A stretch of 64,000 bases of DNA from Draconibacterium sp. (GCA_016705335.1 JADIYN010000002.1:1-64000), one strand, 5' to 3'; numbered from the stretch's first letter, positions 37,442 to 48,635 are shown. Notes: generated by a model not told the origin, from the letters alone. A program made the numbers and translations.

Positions 37442-39316
37442 ATGAAAAGATCATCAGCTGTTTTTTATACGTTTACAGGGTTCTTACTACTTGCTTTTGT
37501 TTCGCAAAATTCTGTTTATGCAAATCAGGTTCCGGGTAAATTAAAACCTTACCGCATCCTCGTAATTATTGGCGATCAATGGCAGGATCCCGCAAGTTAC
37601 ATGGTAGAAACACCAAAGACCACAGGTGAATATTCAGGATACGATGCTACGCCTGAAGTAAATGGTGATTGCGATTTTCATCACCTCACCATTTTATTAA
37701 AAACCTGGGGAATTCCGTTTGATGTTGTTCGACTGGATCAACAATATCTCGACAGATATATGTTTTTAGATATAAACAGCAAACCTAAATACGGGACAAT
37801 TATTTGGGATGTTAATCAGTCAGACAAACTGCTTCAGCCTGACTATTCGATCATTTCAGAAATGGTAAACGATTATGGGATTGGACTGATCGCACTGTCA
37901 GACCGAATTAAACAGCCCGAAATTCAGAAAATACTGGGATTAAAATACATTGGCAGCTGGGAAAGCAATTCATTATTAAATGTAAAAGGCAGGCATTTTA
38001 TTACAGATGGACTTGTTTCTCCGTTTAAAGCTGACAGTGGCCTGGTTGCCCACATGCAGCGCCAGCAGGTTGAAGTTCTGGACGGAACCCAAACAATTGT
38101 GGAACAGGGTAATCTCCCTCAGGTAACTTTGAAAGAATATCCATCAGGAAGCCATGTTGTGTGGATTGGAAATGACCATAATTATCTTTTCTATTTCCAG
38201 GGGATGCGCACAGTATTGCGCCGTGCCATTTCATGGACCCTTGGTTATAGTTTGTACAAAACCTGGGACAATGACCTGATTATGATCATGGACGATCCGG
38301 GAGGAGTTCAAAGCAGCTGGCTGGAACACTGGCATTATCCGCAATTAACAGAAGATTTTATTGAAAAATACCTTATTAAACCACTTCAGGATCATAATGC
38401 AGTACTCAATATCAATTTTGTGGCTGGTTTTGTAAACGAAGGCAAACAACAGCTTGAACCCACCTGGAATGAAGTTTACACAGATAAGTTTGGGGTGAAA
38501 CAGGATTATCCTTCTGCTAAACGTGGTTATGATAAAGGTGTCAAATCAGGTGTTTTCGAAGTCATGTGTCATGGCCTGACTCATATGCAGCCCGATCTGG
38601 TATCGGATCCGACCTGGTATGGAACATCGCTCGACAGGGAAAAAGCAGAAGTTGGCTGGTACAGGGAATTTGGTGATACCCGGAGAAAAAAGGAAATTAC
38701 CCCGGCGGAACAACTCTGGCGGATGTATACAGCAAAAGCATGGATAACAGAGCAATTTGGTGTTGAACCACTTGAATTTTGCCCCGGTGGCCTGGGGACT
38801 TCTGTCTCCTACTTTAACAATACACCCAAACTGGCCGGCCAGGCAGGTTTTGGCTGGTGCGGATGGGAGACAGGATATTTAGGCAAAGATATGGTCATTA
38901 TCGGCTGGAAATTCTTTGGAACCTCAGACTCACCTTTACTGGTTGAAGCACCTCCTGATGCGCACGATTTTGGAATTTCGAGAGAACCGGAAACATTTGC
39001 CACAGTTTTTGATAAATATCCAAACGGGCGATTTATGAGTATAAATGAATACATCGGATACCTCCATGCAAATAATTCGGGTAGCTGGAATGACGGGCAA
39101 AACAAACTAACCATAAGTGTTGGCTACGATCCGCATTACTGCAGGCATTTCGAAACCCATGAGTCAAACTGGAATCTTGAAGTTGCCGACTGGCTTACCA
39201 AAGAAATGGGAAATATTACCTCAGTCGCAATTGACGGAAAAGAACAGGGAAAATCAGCCGGAAGGATTGTTGTAGCAAAAGGAACCGGAATACATAAAAT
39301 TGACATAATATTTTAA
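37442..39316 (+). CDS. secreted protein with amidotransferase-like and deacetylase-like regions
   Basis: The protein has 624 residues with a signal peptide ending near QNSVYA. Residues about 38-270 (RILVIIGDQWQDP, YGTIIWDVNQSDKLL, GLIALSDRI) look like a class I glutamine-amidotransferase/ThuA-type fold without a clear Cys nucleophile. Next comes LIMIMDDPGG, and about 100 residues later FEVMCHGLTHMQPD. These resemble the Asp-Asp and His-x-x-x-His metal motifs of NodB polysaccharide deacetylases. The C-terminus is beta-like. I do not know the family with certainty. A role in deacetylating a glycan is a guess. A TAAATTTG element at 37366-37373 may be its -7 box. Confidence 0.6.
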   Translation: MKRSSAVFYTFTGFLLLAFVSQNSVYANQVPGKLKPYRILVIIGDQWQDPASYMVETPKTTGEYSGYDATPEVNGDCDFHHLTILLKTWGIPFDVVRLDQQYLDRYMFLDINSKPKYGTIIWDVNQSDKLLQPDYSIISEMVNDYGIGLIALSDRIKQPEIQKILGLKYIGSWESNSLLNVKGRHFITDGLVSPFKADSGLVAHMQRQQVEVLDGTQTIVEQGNLPQVTLKEYPSGSHVVWIGNDHNYLFYFQGMRTVLRRAISWTLGYSLYKTWDNDLIMIMDDPGGVQSSWLEHWHYPQLTEDFIEKYLIKPLQDHNAVLNINFVAGFVNEGKQQLEPTWNEVYTDKFGVKQDYPSAKRGYDKGVKSGVFEVMCHGLTHMQPDLVSDPTWYGTSLDREKAEVGWYREFGDTRRKKEITPAEQLWRMYTAKAWITEQFGVEPLEFCPGGLGTSVSYFNNTPKLAGQAGFGWCGWETGYLGKDMVIIGWKFFGTSDSPLLVEAPPDAHDFGISREPETFATVFDKYPNGRFMSINEYIGYLHANNSGSWNDGQNKLTISVGYDPHYCRHFETHESNWNLEVADWLTKEMGNITSVAIDGKEQGKSAGRIVVAKGTGIHKIDIIF

Positions 39317-39355
39317 TCAATCATCATGAATTTAATTAACCTAATTTCAGGAAAA

Positions 39356-39989
39356 ATGAAAATAATGCAAATTTTTATCACCTTAATTCTACTTGTTTTA
39401 TCTGTTACTAATGGTTCGGCACAATACCGCCCGGCCTTGTTTTTCAGGGAAGACTGGAAAGAGACACCGGCAGCCACACCCGTAACACAGGATCATGTCA
39501 GCAATGAAAATCTTTTATTGAATCTGTACGGTGCAGGTGCTGACAGCATTAAAAAAAGTCATCACCCCAATCCTGTCGATGATCCTTATTATATATGGTC
39601 GGGGTTGTGCCCTGACAACTGGGCAGTGACACTAAAAAGCAAAAAATCGTATGTTGACTTAAGTGAATTTTCAAAAATAAAGTGGCGTTCAAAACAGTCT
39701 GGATTCCGATGCCTGCATGTTATCATAAAACTTGCTGACGGAACATGGCTTGTAAGCGATCAAAGTGACGACAAATCAAAAGACTGGCGCATTCCATGAA
39801 TTTAATATCTCCGACCTCAGATGGTATAAACTTGATATTAATTCTGTAATTGAAGGCGAAGAAGTGAGTAATCCTGATCTTTCCAAAGTTGATGAAATCG
39901 GGTTTACTGATTTGATGAAGGGCGGTCAAAGTATTGCCTGTTCGCGACTTGACTGGATTGAAGTATATGGAAAATCAATTCCCAGATAA
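39356..39989 (+). CDS. secreted beta-sandwich protein, frameshifted
   Basis: The start at 39356 gives a good signal peptide (MKIMQIFITLILLVLSVTNG); an upstream ATG at 39326 is in frame. The mature protein begins with FFREDWKETPAATPVTQDHV, then WAVTLKSKKSYVDLSEFSKI and a tail HEFNISDLRWYKLDI...RLDWIEVYG. This resembles the jelly-roll carbohydrate-binding-like domains common in Bacteroidota glycan loci. One frameshift near 39795 splits it. It lies between the deacetylase-like protein and the oxidoreductase and may bind the same glycan. The family is not certain. Confidence 0.6.
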
Positions 39990-40037
39990 AACTGTTCAGC
40001 AATAAAAAAACAAGGTAATATTCAACACTAAAAAATT

Positions 40038-41473
40038 ATGAAACGCAGAAGTTTTTTCCATTTGGCAACTTCAGGAGTAGCAGGACTGGCGCTTGCTTCA
40101 ACGTCGTGCACAACAAATCAATCAAAAACAGAAGCATCATCATCAGATGTAATTCCATCAGAAGTTCCGGATTACAGGAAAACGATAAAACCGACTTTTA
40201 ACACCGATAAAGCAAAAAATGCAGGAGACAAGGTGATTCTTGCACTCATTGGAGCAGGAAATTATGGTACCATTTTGATTCTGGAAGCTGCAAACAGTGG
40301 CGAAAATATCCTAATCAAATACATTTGCGATGTAGATGATACCCGCGGTGGACGCGCAATTTCGGAAATCGAAAAAATCCAGGGATTCAGGCCAATATCA
40401 GTAAGAGACATGCAAAAGGTGTTTGATGACAAAGAAGTTGACGGAGTTTTTATTGCCACTCCTGAACATTGGCACGCCCTGGCAACTATTCGCGCATGCC
40501 AGGCAGGAAAAGATGTTTATGTTGAAAAACAGTTTCACATTCTATATTCGAAGGCCAGCAAATGATTAAAGCGGCTATGAAATACGAACGGATTGTGCAA
40601 TGCGGGCTGCAAAACAGAAGTGCAGATTATGCCCTTACAGCCAGGGATTATATTAAAAATGGCGATCTCGGCGAAATTGTTGCAGTTCATGTTAAAGAAC
40701 TTGGTGAAGGACCGATTCCGTTTTTTGAAAAGGAAGATTCGGCCACTCCCGATACAATTGACTGGGATTTGTGGCTCGGACCAACAAAAAAAGTTCCTTA
40801 CAATTTATCTCGAAACAAATCATGGTTATATTACTGGGATTATTCAGGCGGGCCGGTTACTTCCGGTGGTTCCATTCATCAGCTGGACCTTGCCCGGTTG
40901 GTTCTTGACAATCCTGACTTTCCCAAATCTGCTTATTGTGCAGGAGGCAGGTATCTGTATAATGACAAGCGTGAAATTCCTGATTATCAAATGACAACTT
41001 TTGATTACGGCAAATATGTGTTAACCTTGGAAACTGGAGAATTTACACCCTATATGCAAAAATCAGGGCCAGAAGTTCGTTTCGGAAATATTTATCCGAA
41101 ATGGATGCAAAACTCAACCCGTATTGAAATTCTGGGAACAAAAAAAATGATGTATGTCGGTCGCATGGGTGGCGGCTGGCAGGCTTTTGATATGGATGAA
41201 AAAATTGTTGCGCAAGACAAAGGAATCTTCCCGCTAAAAGCCCACATACTGAATTTCATAGACTGCATCCGCACAAGGAAACAGCCAAACGGCAATATCG
41301 TTGAAGGTCATCACAGTTCGGTAATGATCCATCTTGCCAACCTTTCATATCGTGCAGGTAACAAACAACTGTTATTTTCACCTGAATATGAAACCATACT
41401 GAACGACGAAAAAGCTGTGGCTATGGACCAGCTTCAATACAGAAAAGGTTACGAAATCAATAACGAAGTTTAA
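40038..41473 (+). CDS. Gfo/Idh/MocA family oxidoreductase, exported, frameshifted
   Basis: An N-terminal twin-arginine-like leader (MKRRSFFHLATSGVAG) ends in a possible lipobox. The Rossmann motif LALIGAGNYGTILI follows, then GVFIATPEHWHALATIRAC and KDVYVEK, the usual EKP region. The catalytic-domain segment GGPVTSGGSIHQLDLARLV carries the conserved His. A frameshift at an A-run near 40525 splits the protein of about 475 residues. Exported members of this family act on sugars, and some (GH109) are alpha-N-acetylgalactosaminidases using NAD. With GH20 nearby, an amino-sugar substrate is plausible but unproven. Confidence 0.85.
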
Positions 41474-41484
41474 ATTGTATTTAT

Positions 41485-42217
41485 ATGTTTTTAAAATCCA
41501 GGAATAAAAAACTCCTGACAATCCTGTCATTAAGTGTAGTAGTTATCGGTGGTTTTGTATTTTTTGCCTTTGCAAGAACATGGAACAAAACAGATATTGA
41601 ATTCGATATTCACATTAACGAAAAGCTCATTAAAGAATCCACGTTTGGTGAATCGCCTACATTTGCCGTGTGGCTTGAAGATCCCGAATCGAAGCTGACG
41701 CAAACAGTTTTTGTAACCAACCGGGCCGGAAAGGGCGACTGGGAAGGAAAAGCTGCGGTTCCGGTTGCACTTCCGAAATGGTTTCAGGTGAATGAAAAGG
41801 AGAAATTAGCAGAAAAAAAACTGGGAAACGAAATACCCCGTGAGATTACTATTTCCGGAGCAACCCCAAAACCGGGATATTTCAGCACACGGGTTAGGGT
41901 AAATCCGGGAAGCAAATGGATATGCTGGATTGAAGTAAACCTTGCCGGCGATTTCAACGACACCTATAAAGAATACGACATCGAGAATAAAACTTCCTGA
42001 CGATTACAAAACCGGACAACCTGCTTTGCTTTACCGTGCCGAAATAGAAGCACTACTCAATAATGAAGTAAAACCTGAAATTATGGGTATGTGTTTTATT
42101 GATTCAAATCAAAACGTTCTGGTTCAACCGCTTGAAGGAATTACCACAGCAACAGATATTTTTGATCAGATGAATATAAAAGTAGTTAATCCCAAACCAA
42201 AGATTATGGAATGGTAG
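41485..42217 (+). CDS. DUF2271-like exported protein, frameshifted
   Basis: A single membrane helix or uncleaved signal (LLTILSLSVVVIGGFVFFAF) is followed by a beta-rich domain. Segments such as PTFAVWLEDPESKLTQTVFV and NRAGKGDWEGKAAVPVALPK resemble DUF2271 proteins. After a shift near 41990 the protein continues as DDYKTGQPALLYRAEIEA and ends NPKPKIMEW. It lies 11 nt after the oxidoreductase gene, so it is likely in the same operon. The function is unknown. About 35 further residues of plausible coding sequence run past the stop in another frame towards 42320, so the true end may be farther downstream. Confidence 0.6.
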
Positions 42218-42320
42218 CCTACAAAAGGAATTCTATAATATTGAAGTTAACAGGACTGACCCTGGAACAAAGAGTTTTTCAATTGTCTTTCCAGATTTTC
42301 AAAACGAATTAAAATCCCTT

Positions 42321-44523
42321 TTAATTCATGCTGTTTTCTTTAAAGAATGTGATGTAATCTTTTAATTTCTCCAGATAGCCTTCCATGTCCAGCATTTGTT
42401 CGTCGTAAATTAAAAAACTCATGTCAGGTTGGCGATTGGCAAAATGACGCGCACGATCCTGTTGCCAGAAATACTGTTTTTCATTTGATGAATATCCTTT
42501 TGGCAGCCTCGTTTTTTCATAGGTTGCAACCAAGTTGTTAAATACAGTTTCCCTGTTCTGAAGTCTGTTTTCAACAATTTTTTGTGCTTTTAATAAATAT
42601 TCAAGCGAAACATTGTAATCGATAAATCGGTTTGCATGCGCATCTTTTATTGCATATTCCAAATCCGACATGTCTATGTAAGTCTGACATGTGTGTTTGA
42701 TGAGTTCTGCGGAAGTCTGGTACAGTTCAAAATCATATTCATTTTTAACACCTGAGTTTTTATTCTTATCAATAATCTCAAGAGCTTTATTTATTTTGAC
42801 AAGCATATCCTGTGATTCAGCTACTTTTTCTTTGTATTCCGTATTCCAGAAAGGGTCAAATTCAAGTGCATCACCCCTGGGCAGATCAGGTAACCTCGTT
42901 TTTCCAATCTCACCATAATGCCACACATTTCTTTCCATGGTTCCGGCATAATAATATGCACCTTCGTTTAACAATTCAAAAAGCTCATTCATCTGAATGG
43001 CAGACTGCCCATAATATGTTTGAAAAAACGATTCCCTTGTTTCGTTGATTGAAGGATTGCTGCCATTCCATGCGCAGGCCGCCGCATTGACAAAGTGCAA
43101 CATCCACATTTGATTGTGTAGGCCATCGTCATCCCACGAAGTGCAGATCATTCCATCGAAAGTTGCTGATTTGGCGGCAGAAGCCAAAAACTGGTACGAC
43201 TTTTCAAGACTGCCGGGTCTTTTCTCGCGTTTATCACCTTTTTCGAAGTTGTAAGGTACCATCAGCGGAACTACTCCCGGGTTCGGATCGTAGGCAAAAA
43301 CTTCAAATCCCAGTTTTCTTGCCTCTTTGGCAAATGATTTATCGGGTGTTTCATAGTCATAACTTTCGGTAAAAACCAATTCTTTTTCAGGAACAATTCC
43401 TTTTGCCGGAGAATCTCCCACAGTCCATCCCATCGGCGTTTCCCACGCCATTGTTTTACGCGATTTTGTTTCAAGGTATTTTGCTGCTTTGTTGACAAAC
43501 AAAAGATACAAACCACTTTTACCAATTTCTTTTGCTTTAGCCTGACAATTCTCGCAAACTCCAAGTTCGTAAGTTTCATCAGAACCAATATGAATATATT
43601 CCGATCCGGGAGTTGCTTCAAGAGCATCTTTCCAAAGATCAAAAAGCAAATCGTAACTTCCTTCCTTTAACGGACAAAATTCCCAGTTCGATGCTTCAAC
43701 TTCACGTAAAGACTTATATTGCGGCCATTTCAGAATAAAACTTACATGACCTAAACCCTGAACAAGCGGCACAATCTGAATGTGATATTGTTTGGCATAC
43801 TTCGTAAAATCCTGCATTTCTTTCATAGTGAATGCACCGGGAGCTCCAATTTCAGGGTGACTGGGATAAGCAAATTTGTCTTCCCATTCCCAAACCAGCA
43901 TATTTACCTTGTATTTTGAAAGGTCTTTGATAAAGGATTTTACATATTCCGCATTGTCCTGATGATGTTTTGTGTCATAATGTATTGCACGCTCAAGGAT
44001 ATCAGGCCAGTCGGTTATGGTAAGACCGGGAATTTTAAATCCCTCATTATCTTTTTGAATAAGCTGGAGTAGGGTTTGGGTTCCAAAAACAAACCATCTT
44101 CTCCGTTAGCTTTTACAATTATTTCTTTTTCATCTGAAATAATCTGATATCCCTGGTTGTTAACTGATTTTAATTTTTGATTACGGGTGAGCACTATTGC
44201 CGGAAGGTTTTCTTTTTTTCCAATTTTTGCATCGATATTCCATTCAAGTTTAAGGTCTTTTATCAACTCTTCTGCGGTAAATTTATCGGCAGAAGAAGGA
44301 TTTTTGTCCAAAACAATGGTTAACTCATTTTTAAACCGAAAGCGGAACCACCCATTTTGACTTCCTTTGGATATGGAATCACATGTATTCCTATTGAAGA
44401 TAAATCACTTGCATACAATAAACCTGTAAATAAATGTGCCGAAATAACCAATAGGTTTACAAAAAGCGTTAAAATGCTGAATCTTACTTTTGATATCATT
44501 GTTGAATAAATTTGATTAACCAT
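42321..44523 (-). CDS. GH20 family beta-hexosaminidase-like glycoside hydrolase, frameshifted
   Basis: The N-terminus has a signal segment (VNLLVISAHLFTGLLYA) and the IHVIPYPKEV start typical of the GH20b domain. The substrate-assisted catalytic pair Asp-Glu lies in YIHIGSDETYELG. The barrel is recognisable from WPDILERAIHYDTKHHQDN, MLVWEWEDKFAYPSHPE and FDGMICTSWDDDG. Frameshifts near 44315, 44090 and 44020 split the N-terminal part. A long helical C-terminal domain of about 200 residues ends at 42321. GH20 enzymes remove terminal N-acetylhexosamines. It follows the nitrilase-family gene by 11 nt on the same strand. Confidence 0.82.
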
Positions 44524-44534
44524 TAAATGGTGTT

Positions 44535-45635
44535 TTATTTTTTAACCTTGTTACGTGTGCCGTAATTAACTTCCTGCACTGCTTTTAACTGGCGCTCACG
44601 ATTTCCAGTCGTTAAATGAATATCGCTGTACTTTTCAAGAATTGGAGGATTTGGATTGGTCAGCATTTGATAAGTTTCTGGCCTGCGGGATTTTAGGTGC
44701 ATGGCCTTTGAATTTTTTGTTCCGTTAATGGGTTCCCACCATTTACTTTCGTTGGTTGGTTCTTTCGAAAAATCAATTTCTGCAATAATTACTGCATCCT
44801 TTTTTCCAATTGCCTCAGCAACTACATTCCCATTGAAATCAATAATTCCGTTTCCATCGTCACCCAATACAACGGGAGCAATATAAACCCCGTTGTCTTT
44901 CGACCTTGTTATAAACATAGGAGCGGTTTCCAGACTTTTCCCGGGTTTGTTATCGGGCGCCATTGTTGGATTGAAAATAATATCAGCTCCATTTAAAGCA
45001 TAAATGGTTGATATTTCAGGGTATGAAATCTCCCAACATGTAGCAACTGCAAAGTTTCCAAAGTCAGCTTTATATACTTCGTATTGATCACCTAAAGAAA
45101 CCAGCCAGGTTTCCATGATTGGCAAAACTGTTTTACGGTGTTTCCCAATAATACTGCCTTGCCGGTCGAAGATTACCGCAGTATTGTAAATTGTGTCGCC
45201 AGCTGCTTCATAAATAGGAGCAATAATGTACATTTTATATTTTTTGGCAATTTCTGCAATCTGGTCGGTTAAAGGGCAGGGGATTGGAACAGACATTGAA
45301 TTGAAAAGAATTTTCCCGGTTTCCGGATCTTTTTCATTTATGTAAAGTCCGTAAGCACCAATGTGTTGCATGTCTTCAGGGCCACAAACCAAATCGGCGC
45401 CTTTTTGACCTGCTTCATCAAACAAACCAAGTAATTTGTTTAAGTGAGCAACCATCTGTGGTTTTACCTTCGAAAAATCATAACTTTCCATAAACGGATC
45501 CTGAATTGGAGACCCGGATGCCTGAATAACAGCAATTTTGGCCGTTTTGCTATCTTTACCATCAAGCTGAAATGATACAAGGAGTAAAACCAGAATTATA
45601 CCTGAAAAAGAAATTAAAACTTTCATGCTATTCAT
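44535..45635 (-). CDS. exported carbon-nitrogen hydrolase (nitrilase superfamily)
   Basis: This is an intact 366-residue protein. The catalytic triad is visible: Glu87 in CGPEDMQ, Lys168 in GKHRKTVLP and Cys200 in VATCWEISYPE. Unlike most nitrilase-family enzymes, it starts with a hydrophobic leader (VLISFSGIILVLLLVSF), so it is probably periplasmic or membrane-anchored. Members hydrolyse amides, carbamoyl groups or nitriles. In this glycan locus it could release an amide substituent or act on N-acyl groups, which is inference. It lies between an EamA transporter and the GH20 gene, all on the minus strand. Confidence 0.87.
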   Translation of the reverse strand: MNSMKVLISFSGIILVLLLVSFQLDGKDSKTAKIAVIQASGSPIQDPFMESYDFSKVKPQMVAHLNKLLGLFDEAGQKGADLVCGPEDMQHIGAYGLYINEKDPETGKILFNSMSVPIPCPLTDQIAEIAKKYKMYIIAPIYEAAGDTIYNTAVIFDRQGSIIGKHRKTVLPIMETWLVSLGDQYEVYKADFGNFAVATCWEISYPEISTIYALNGADIIFNPTMAPDNKPGKSLETAPMFITRSKDNGVYIAPVVLGDDGNGIIDFNGNVVAEAIGKKDAVIIAEIDFSKEPTNESKWWEPINGTKNSKAMHLKSRRPETYQMLTNPNPPILEKYSDIHLTTGNRERQLKAVQEVNYGTRNKVKK

Positions 45636-45780
45636 ATTTGATATTCTTTAGTAACCTTACGAAAGTTAAACTATATATATTATATTGCATTAGGTTATTT
45701 TATATACCTATATTGGCAAATATAAATAAAAGATAACGAATCACAAAATCAGTTGCTTTTACCTCCCTTTCCTTATAAAA

Positions 45781-46644
45781 TTATTCAGCCATCAGATAAA
45801 CCGCGATAAGTGCAATTACAATTCCGGCAATAATTACAGGATTGGGAATAACTGCATACATTAATAACGACAAAACAACTGTAATGATTGGAGCAACGGC
45901 ATTAGTCAGCGGCGCAACAATTATTACCTTCCATAACGAATGGCATAAACCAAAGGTAAGCGCCCCAACTGAGTTTAACACAGAGACAATTGCCGCGAGA
46001 TACGGCCCTTTAAACCCGTAGTTGATTTCCTGCGTAAAGTCGGTCATAAAATAAGCAATTGGAATCAGCATAATTCCTGAAATTGCCATATAAAAGAAAA
46101 TATTTTCCGCTTTCATATGGTCATTCGCCTTTTTCATAATAAAAGCCTGAATTCCCCAGGCAAGAAATACACCTATTGCCAAAATGAGCCACGCATATCC
46201 ACTAACTGCATTGCTGTCAGGCTTTTGAAACGACATCATAACGATGGCTAAAAGCGCAAAAACAATTCCAACCCAATGCCTTTTTGTCGTCCTTTCTTTC
46301 AGGAACGCAACTGATAACAAAACAGTTACGGCAGGCGACAAAGAAATAATCGGAAAGACAAGGTATGCCGGACCACTTGCAAGTGCCTGAAATAAAATGA
46401 TTTGTCCGCCGGCTCCGGTTAATCCGATTGTCATTCCATAAAATATTGATTTATAATCATACTCAAGTTTCCAGTGGATAATTGCCAACGCAGCAATAGC
46501 ACAAGGAATCATTGTAAGCGCCCAAACTATATAAACCAAAGTTGGCGGAAAACCTGCATGGCCTGGCAATTCGATCATTGCACCCCAAACACCCCAGAAA
46601 ACAGTAGTTGTCAGGGCATATAATAACCAGGATTTTTTACTCAT
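45781..46644 (-). CDS. DMT/EamA-family transporter
   Basis: This is a 287-residue integral membrane protein with ten hydrophobic segments arranged as two EamA repeats. The first repeat contains LYALTTTVFWGVWGAMIELP, and the second contains FLAWGIQAFIMKKANDHM. The C-terminus VIALIAVYLMAE is typical. Members move small metabolites such as amino acids, sugars or nucleotide derivatives. It may import a product of the neighbouring hydrolases. It begins the minus group with the nitrilase-family and GH20 genes, with a 145-base gap after it. Confidence 0.85.
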   Translation of the reverse strand: MSKKSWLLYALTTTVFWGVWGAMIELPGHAGFPPTLVYIVWALTMIPCAIAALAIIHWKLEYDYKSIFYGMTIGLTGAGGQIILFQALASGPAYLVFPIISLSPAVTVLLSVAFLKERTTKRHWVGIVFALLAIVMMSFQKPDSNAVSGYAWLILAIGVFLAWGIQAFIMKKANDHMKAENIFFYMAISGIMLIPIAYFMTDFTQEINYGFKGPYLAAIVSVLNSVGALTFGLCHSLWKVIIVAPLTNAVAPIITVVLSLLMYAVIPNPVIIAGIVIALIAVYLMAE

Positions 46645-46815
46645 AAATTTAATTTTTAGCGTTTATAAAGACACATGATTCAGCAAAACTTTGCCACAAA
46701 CAGAATGTATTATCACATGACATAATCAATAAATCGTTATATTTAAGAATCGCAAATATAATTAACGAAAGAATTAATAGCGGTAATTTCTTAAATTACT
46801 TTCATTAAATTACTA

Positions 46816-46823
46816 TATATTTG
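46816..46823 (+). promoter_or_regulatory. -7 promoter element before the GH43/GH130-like gene
   Basis: TATATTTG matches TAnnTTTG exactly, 68 bases before the ATG at 46892. No clear TTG lies at the -33 position. Confidence 0.35.
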
Positions 46824-46891
46824 AACTATTATTTCATTATCTTATTATCATACTAAAATTAACTTATTTGTATTAAATAATTACAACAAAA

Positions 46892-47860
46892 ATGAACCGT
46901 TTAATTTACATTCAGTTTATTGCTTTTTGCTTATTGTTGGTTTCGTGCAATTCAAAAACTAAACAGGTCACAAAATCATCAGATGCGGAAGATTTCCCCC
47001 GGGAACTTGTGGACTTTGTTCCAAACGAACTTAATCCGATATTTAGCGGAACAAATGGGGAAACCTGGGATCAGCATATTCGTGAACGTGGTTTTATTCT
47101 TTACGAAGACAGCCTATATAAGATGTGGTATTCAGGATACAAGGGAGGCGATAATGACCCAAAATCTATAGGTTATGCCACATCCACAGATGGAATCAAC
47201 TGGACGAAATATCCGCAAAATCCTTTATTTTCTGAAAAATGGTCTGAAGATATGTTTGTGTTAAAAATGAATGGCATTTATTATATGTATGCCGAAGGAG
47301 AAAATTACAAAGACGCATTAGGAACAAACGATATTGCACATTTACTGACTTCATCAGATGGAATATACTGGCAGGAAAAAGGCAATCTGATTATTCTCGA
47401 CACCAATGGTGATACAATTCCGGGGCCTTACGGTACGCCGGCAGTACTGGTTGAAGATGGCAAATGGTATCTGTTTTATGAAAGAAATGATGAAGCTATC
47501 TGGCTTGCTGAAAGTACAGCCGAACCAAAAATTTGGACAAATGTAACTGACGAAGCTGTACTAAAACCGGGTACTGAAACCTACGATGCCGGAGCAGTTG
47601 CAACGAATCAGGTAATCAAATACAAAGAAAAGTACTATATGTATTATCATGGTTCTTCCAATCCTGACTGGGATAAACCAAATTCAGAAGCAACATGGTC
47701 TTCAAATGTTGCCATGTCAACCGATATGATCCATTGGGTAAAATATTCAGGGAAGCCGGTTGTTGAGGGAGATCATTCAAGCCCAATTCTTGTACCTGAC
47801 GGAGATAAATTCAGGTTATATACCATGCATGATCAGGCTTGGCTTTATCTTCCGAAGTAA
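46892..47860 (+). CDS. GH43/GH130-like five-bladed propeller lipoprotein
   Basis: A lipoprotein signal (IAFCLLLVSCNS, Cys19) begins this 322-residue protein. Repeated blade motifs follow: LYKMWYSGYKGG, IGYATSTDGINWTKY, IYYMYAEGENY, AHLLTSSDGIYWQEKG, KWYLFYERND and VAMSTDMIHWVKY. These are typical of GH43, GH32 or GH130-like glycosidases. The catalytic acids cannot be assigned with confidence. It is the first gene of a plus-strand run with the MORN protein, the URO-D-fold protein and the oxoamine synthase. Confidence 0.78.
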   Translation: MNRLIYIQFIAFCLLLVSCNSKTKQVTKSSDAEDFPRELVDFVPNELNPIFSGTNGETWDQHIRERGFILYEDSLYKMWYSGYKGGDNDPKSIGYATSTDGINWTKYPQNPLFSEKWSEDMFVLKMNGIYYMYAEGENYKDALGTNDIAHLLTSSDGIYWQEKGNLIILDTNGDTIPGPYGTPAVLVEDGKWYLFYERNDEAIWLAESTAEPKIWTNVTDEAVLKPGTETYDAGAVATNQVIKYKEKYYMYYHGSSNPDWDKPNSEATWSSNVAMSTDMIHWVKYSGKPVVEGDHSSPILVPDGDKFRLYTMHDQAWLYLPK

Positions 47861-47938
47861 AAAAACCTTTGTTGGTTTGAAATAATTTTTCAAATTGAAA
47901 TGTTCAAAAAAAACTGAATACAAAACATTACAACAAAA

Positions 47939-48629
47939 ATGAAACGAGTATATATTTTTACGGGAATCAGCATTGTAATCTTGCTTTTTTGCGGGTATGT
48001 TGCTAATTGCCAGCAGTCTGATTGCAAAGTTTTAATTCCGGCGCTATCGGGCAGTTATTCGGGCAAATGCAAAAAAGGCCTTGCAAACGGGAAAGGCATT
48101 GCCCAGGGAATTGACAAATATGAGGGACAGTTCTCCCGGGGACTTCCCCAGGGAAACGGAATTTACACATGGTCAAATGGCTCAATGTACAACGGAGAGT
48201 GGCTTGAAGGAAAACGCAACGGCAGTGGAAAAATGATTTATCACCTTTCAGATCACGATTCAATTGTATCAGGATTCTGGAAAAATGATAAATATGTTGG
48301 TTCAGAATTAATTGCTCCTTATACAATAAACAGGAACGTGGGAGTGGTAAGGTATAATATCAGAAAATTGAATGAAACAGTTAACAATGTGAGTTTTAAA
48401 TTCTTAATTGGAGGTAGAGCAAATTCTGATATCGAAGGCTTATCCATCATATCCAGTTCCGGCGATCAGTATAACTCAGGTTTTACCCTCGGAATTCAAA
48501 GTTTTATGATTCCTGGATGTAAAAATCACTTATCGTACTTGGAATTCAATGCACACCTCTCAATCGAATGTAAGTTTTGAATTTACAATAAATGAACCCG
48601 GAAGATGGGAAGTAACCATCAATAACTAA
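47939..48629 (+). CDS. MORN-repeat exported protein, frameshifted near the end
   Basis: A signal peptide (FTGISIVILLFCGYVANC) is followed by three MORN-type repeats: GSYSGKCKKGLANGKG, YEGQFSRGLPQGNG and YNGEWLEGKRNGSG. The second half (YNIRKLNETVNNVSFKFLIG) is beta-like and unassigned. After a shift near 48545 the protein ends with FTINEPGRWEVTINN at the TAA at 48627. It probably binds or displays something at the cell surface. No enzyme motif is seen. The stop lies 6 nt before the URO-D-fold gene. Confidence 0.7.
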
Positions 48630-48635
48630 AAAACC

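Noticed and set aside
42218..42320. Separate gene after the DUF2271-like protein
   Set aside because: A protein-like stretch exists in another frame but has no start and runs into the end of the GH20 gene; it is more likely the true tail of the DUF2271-like protein or a fragment.
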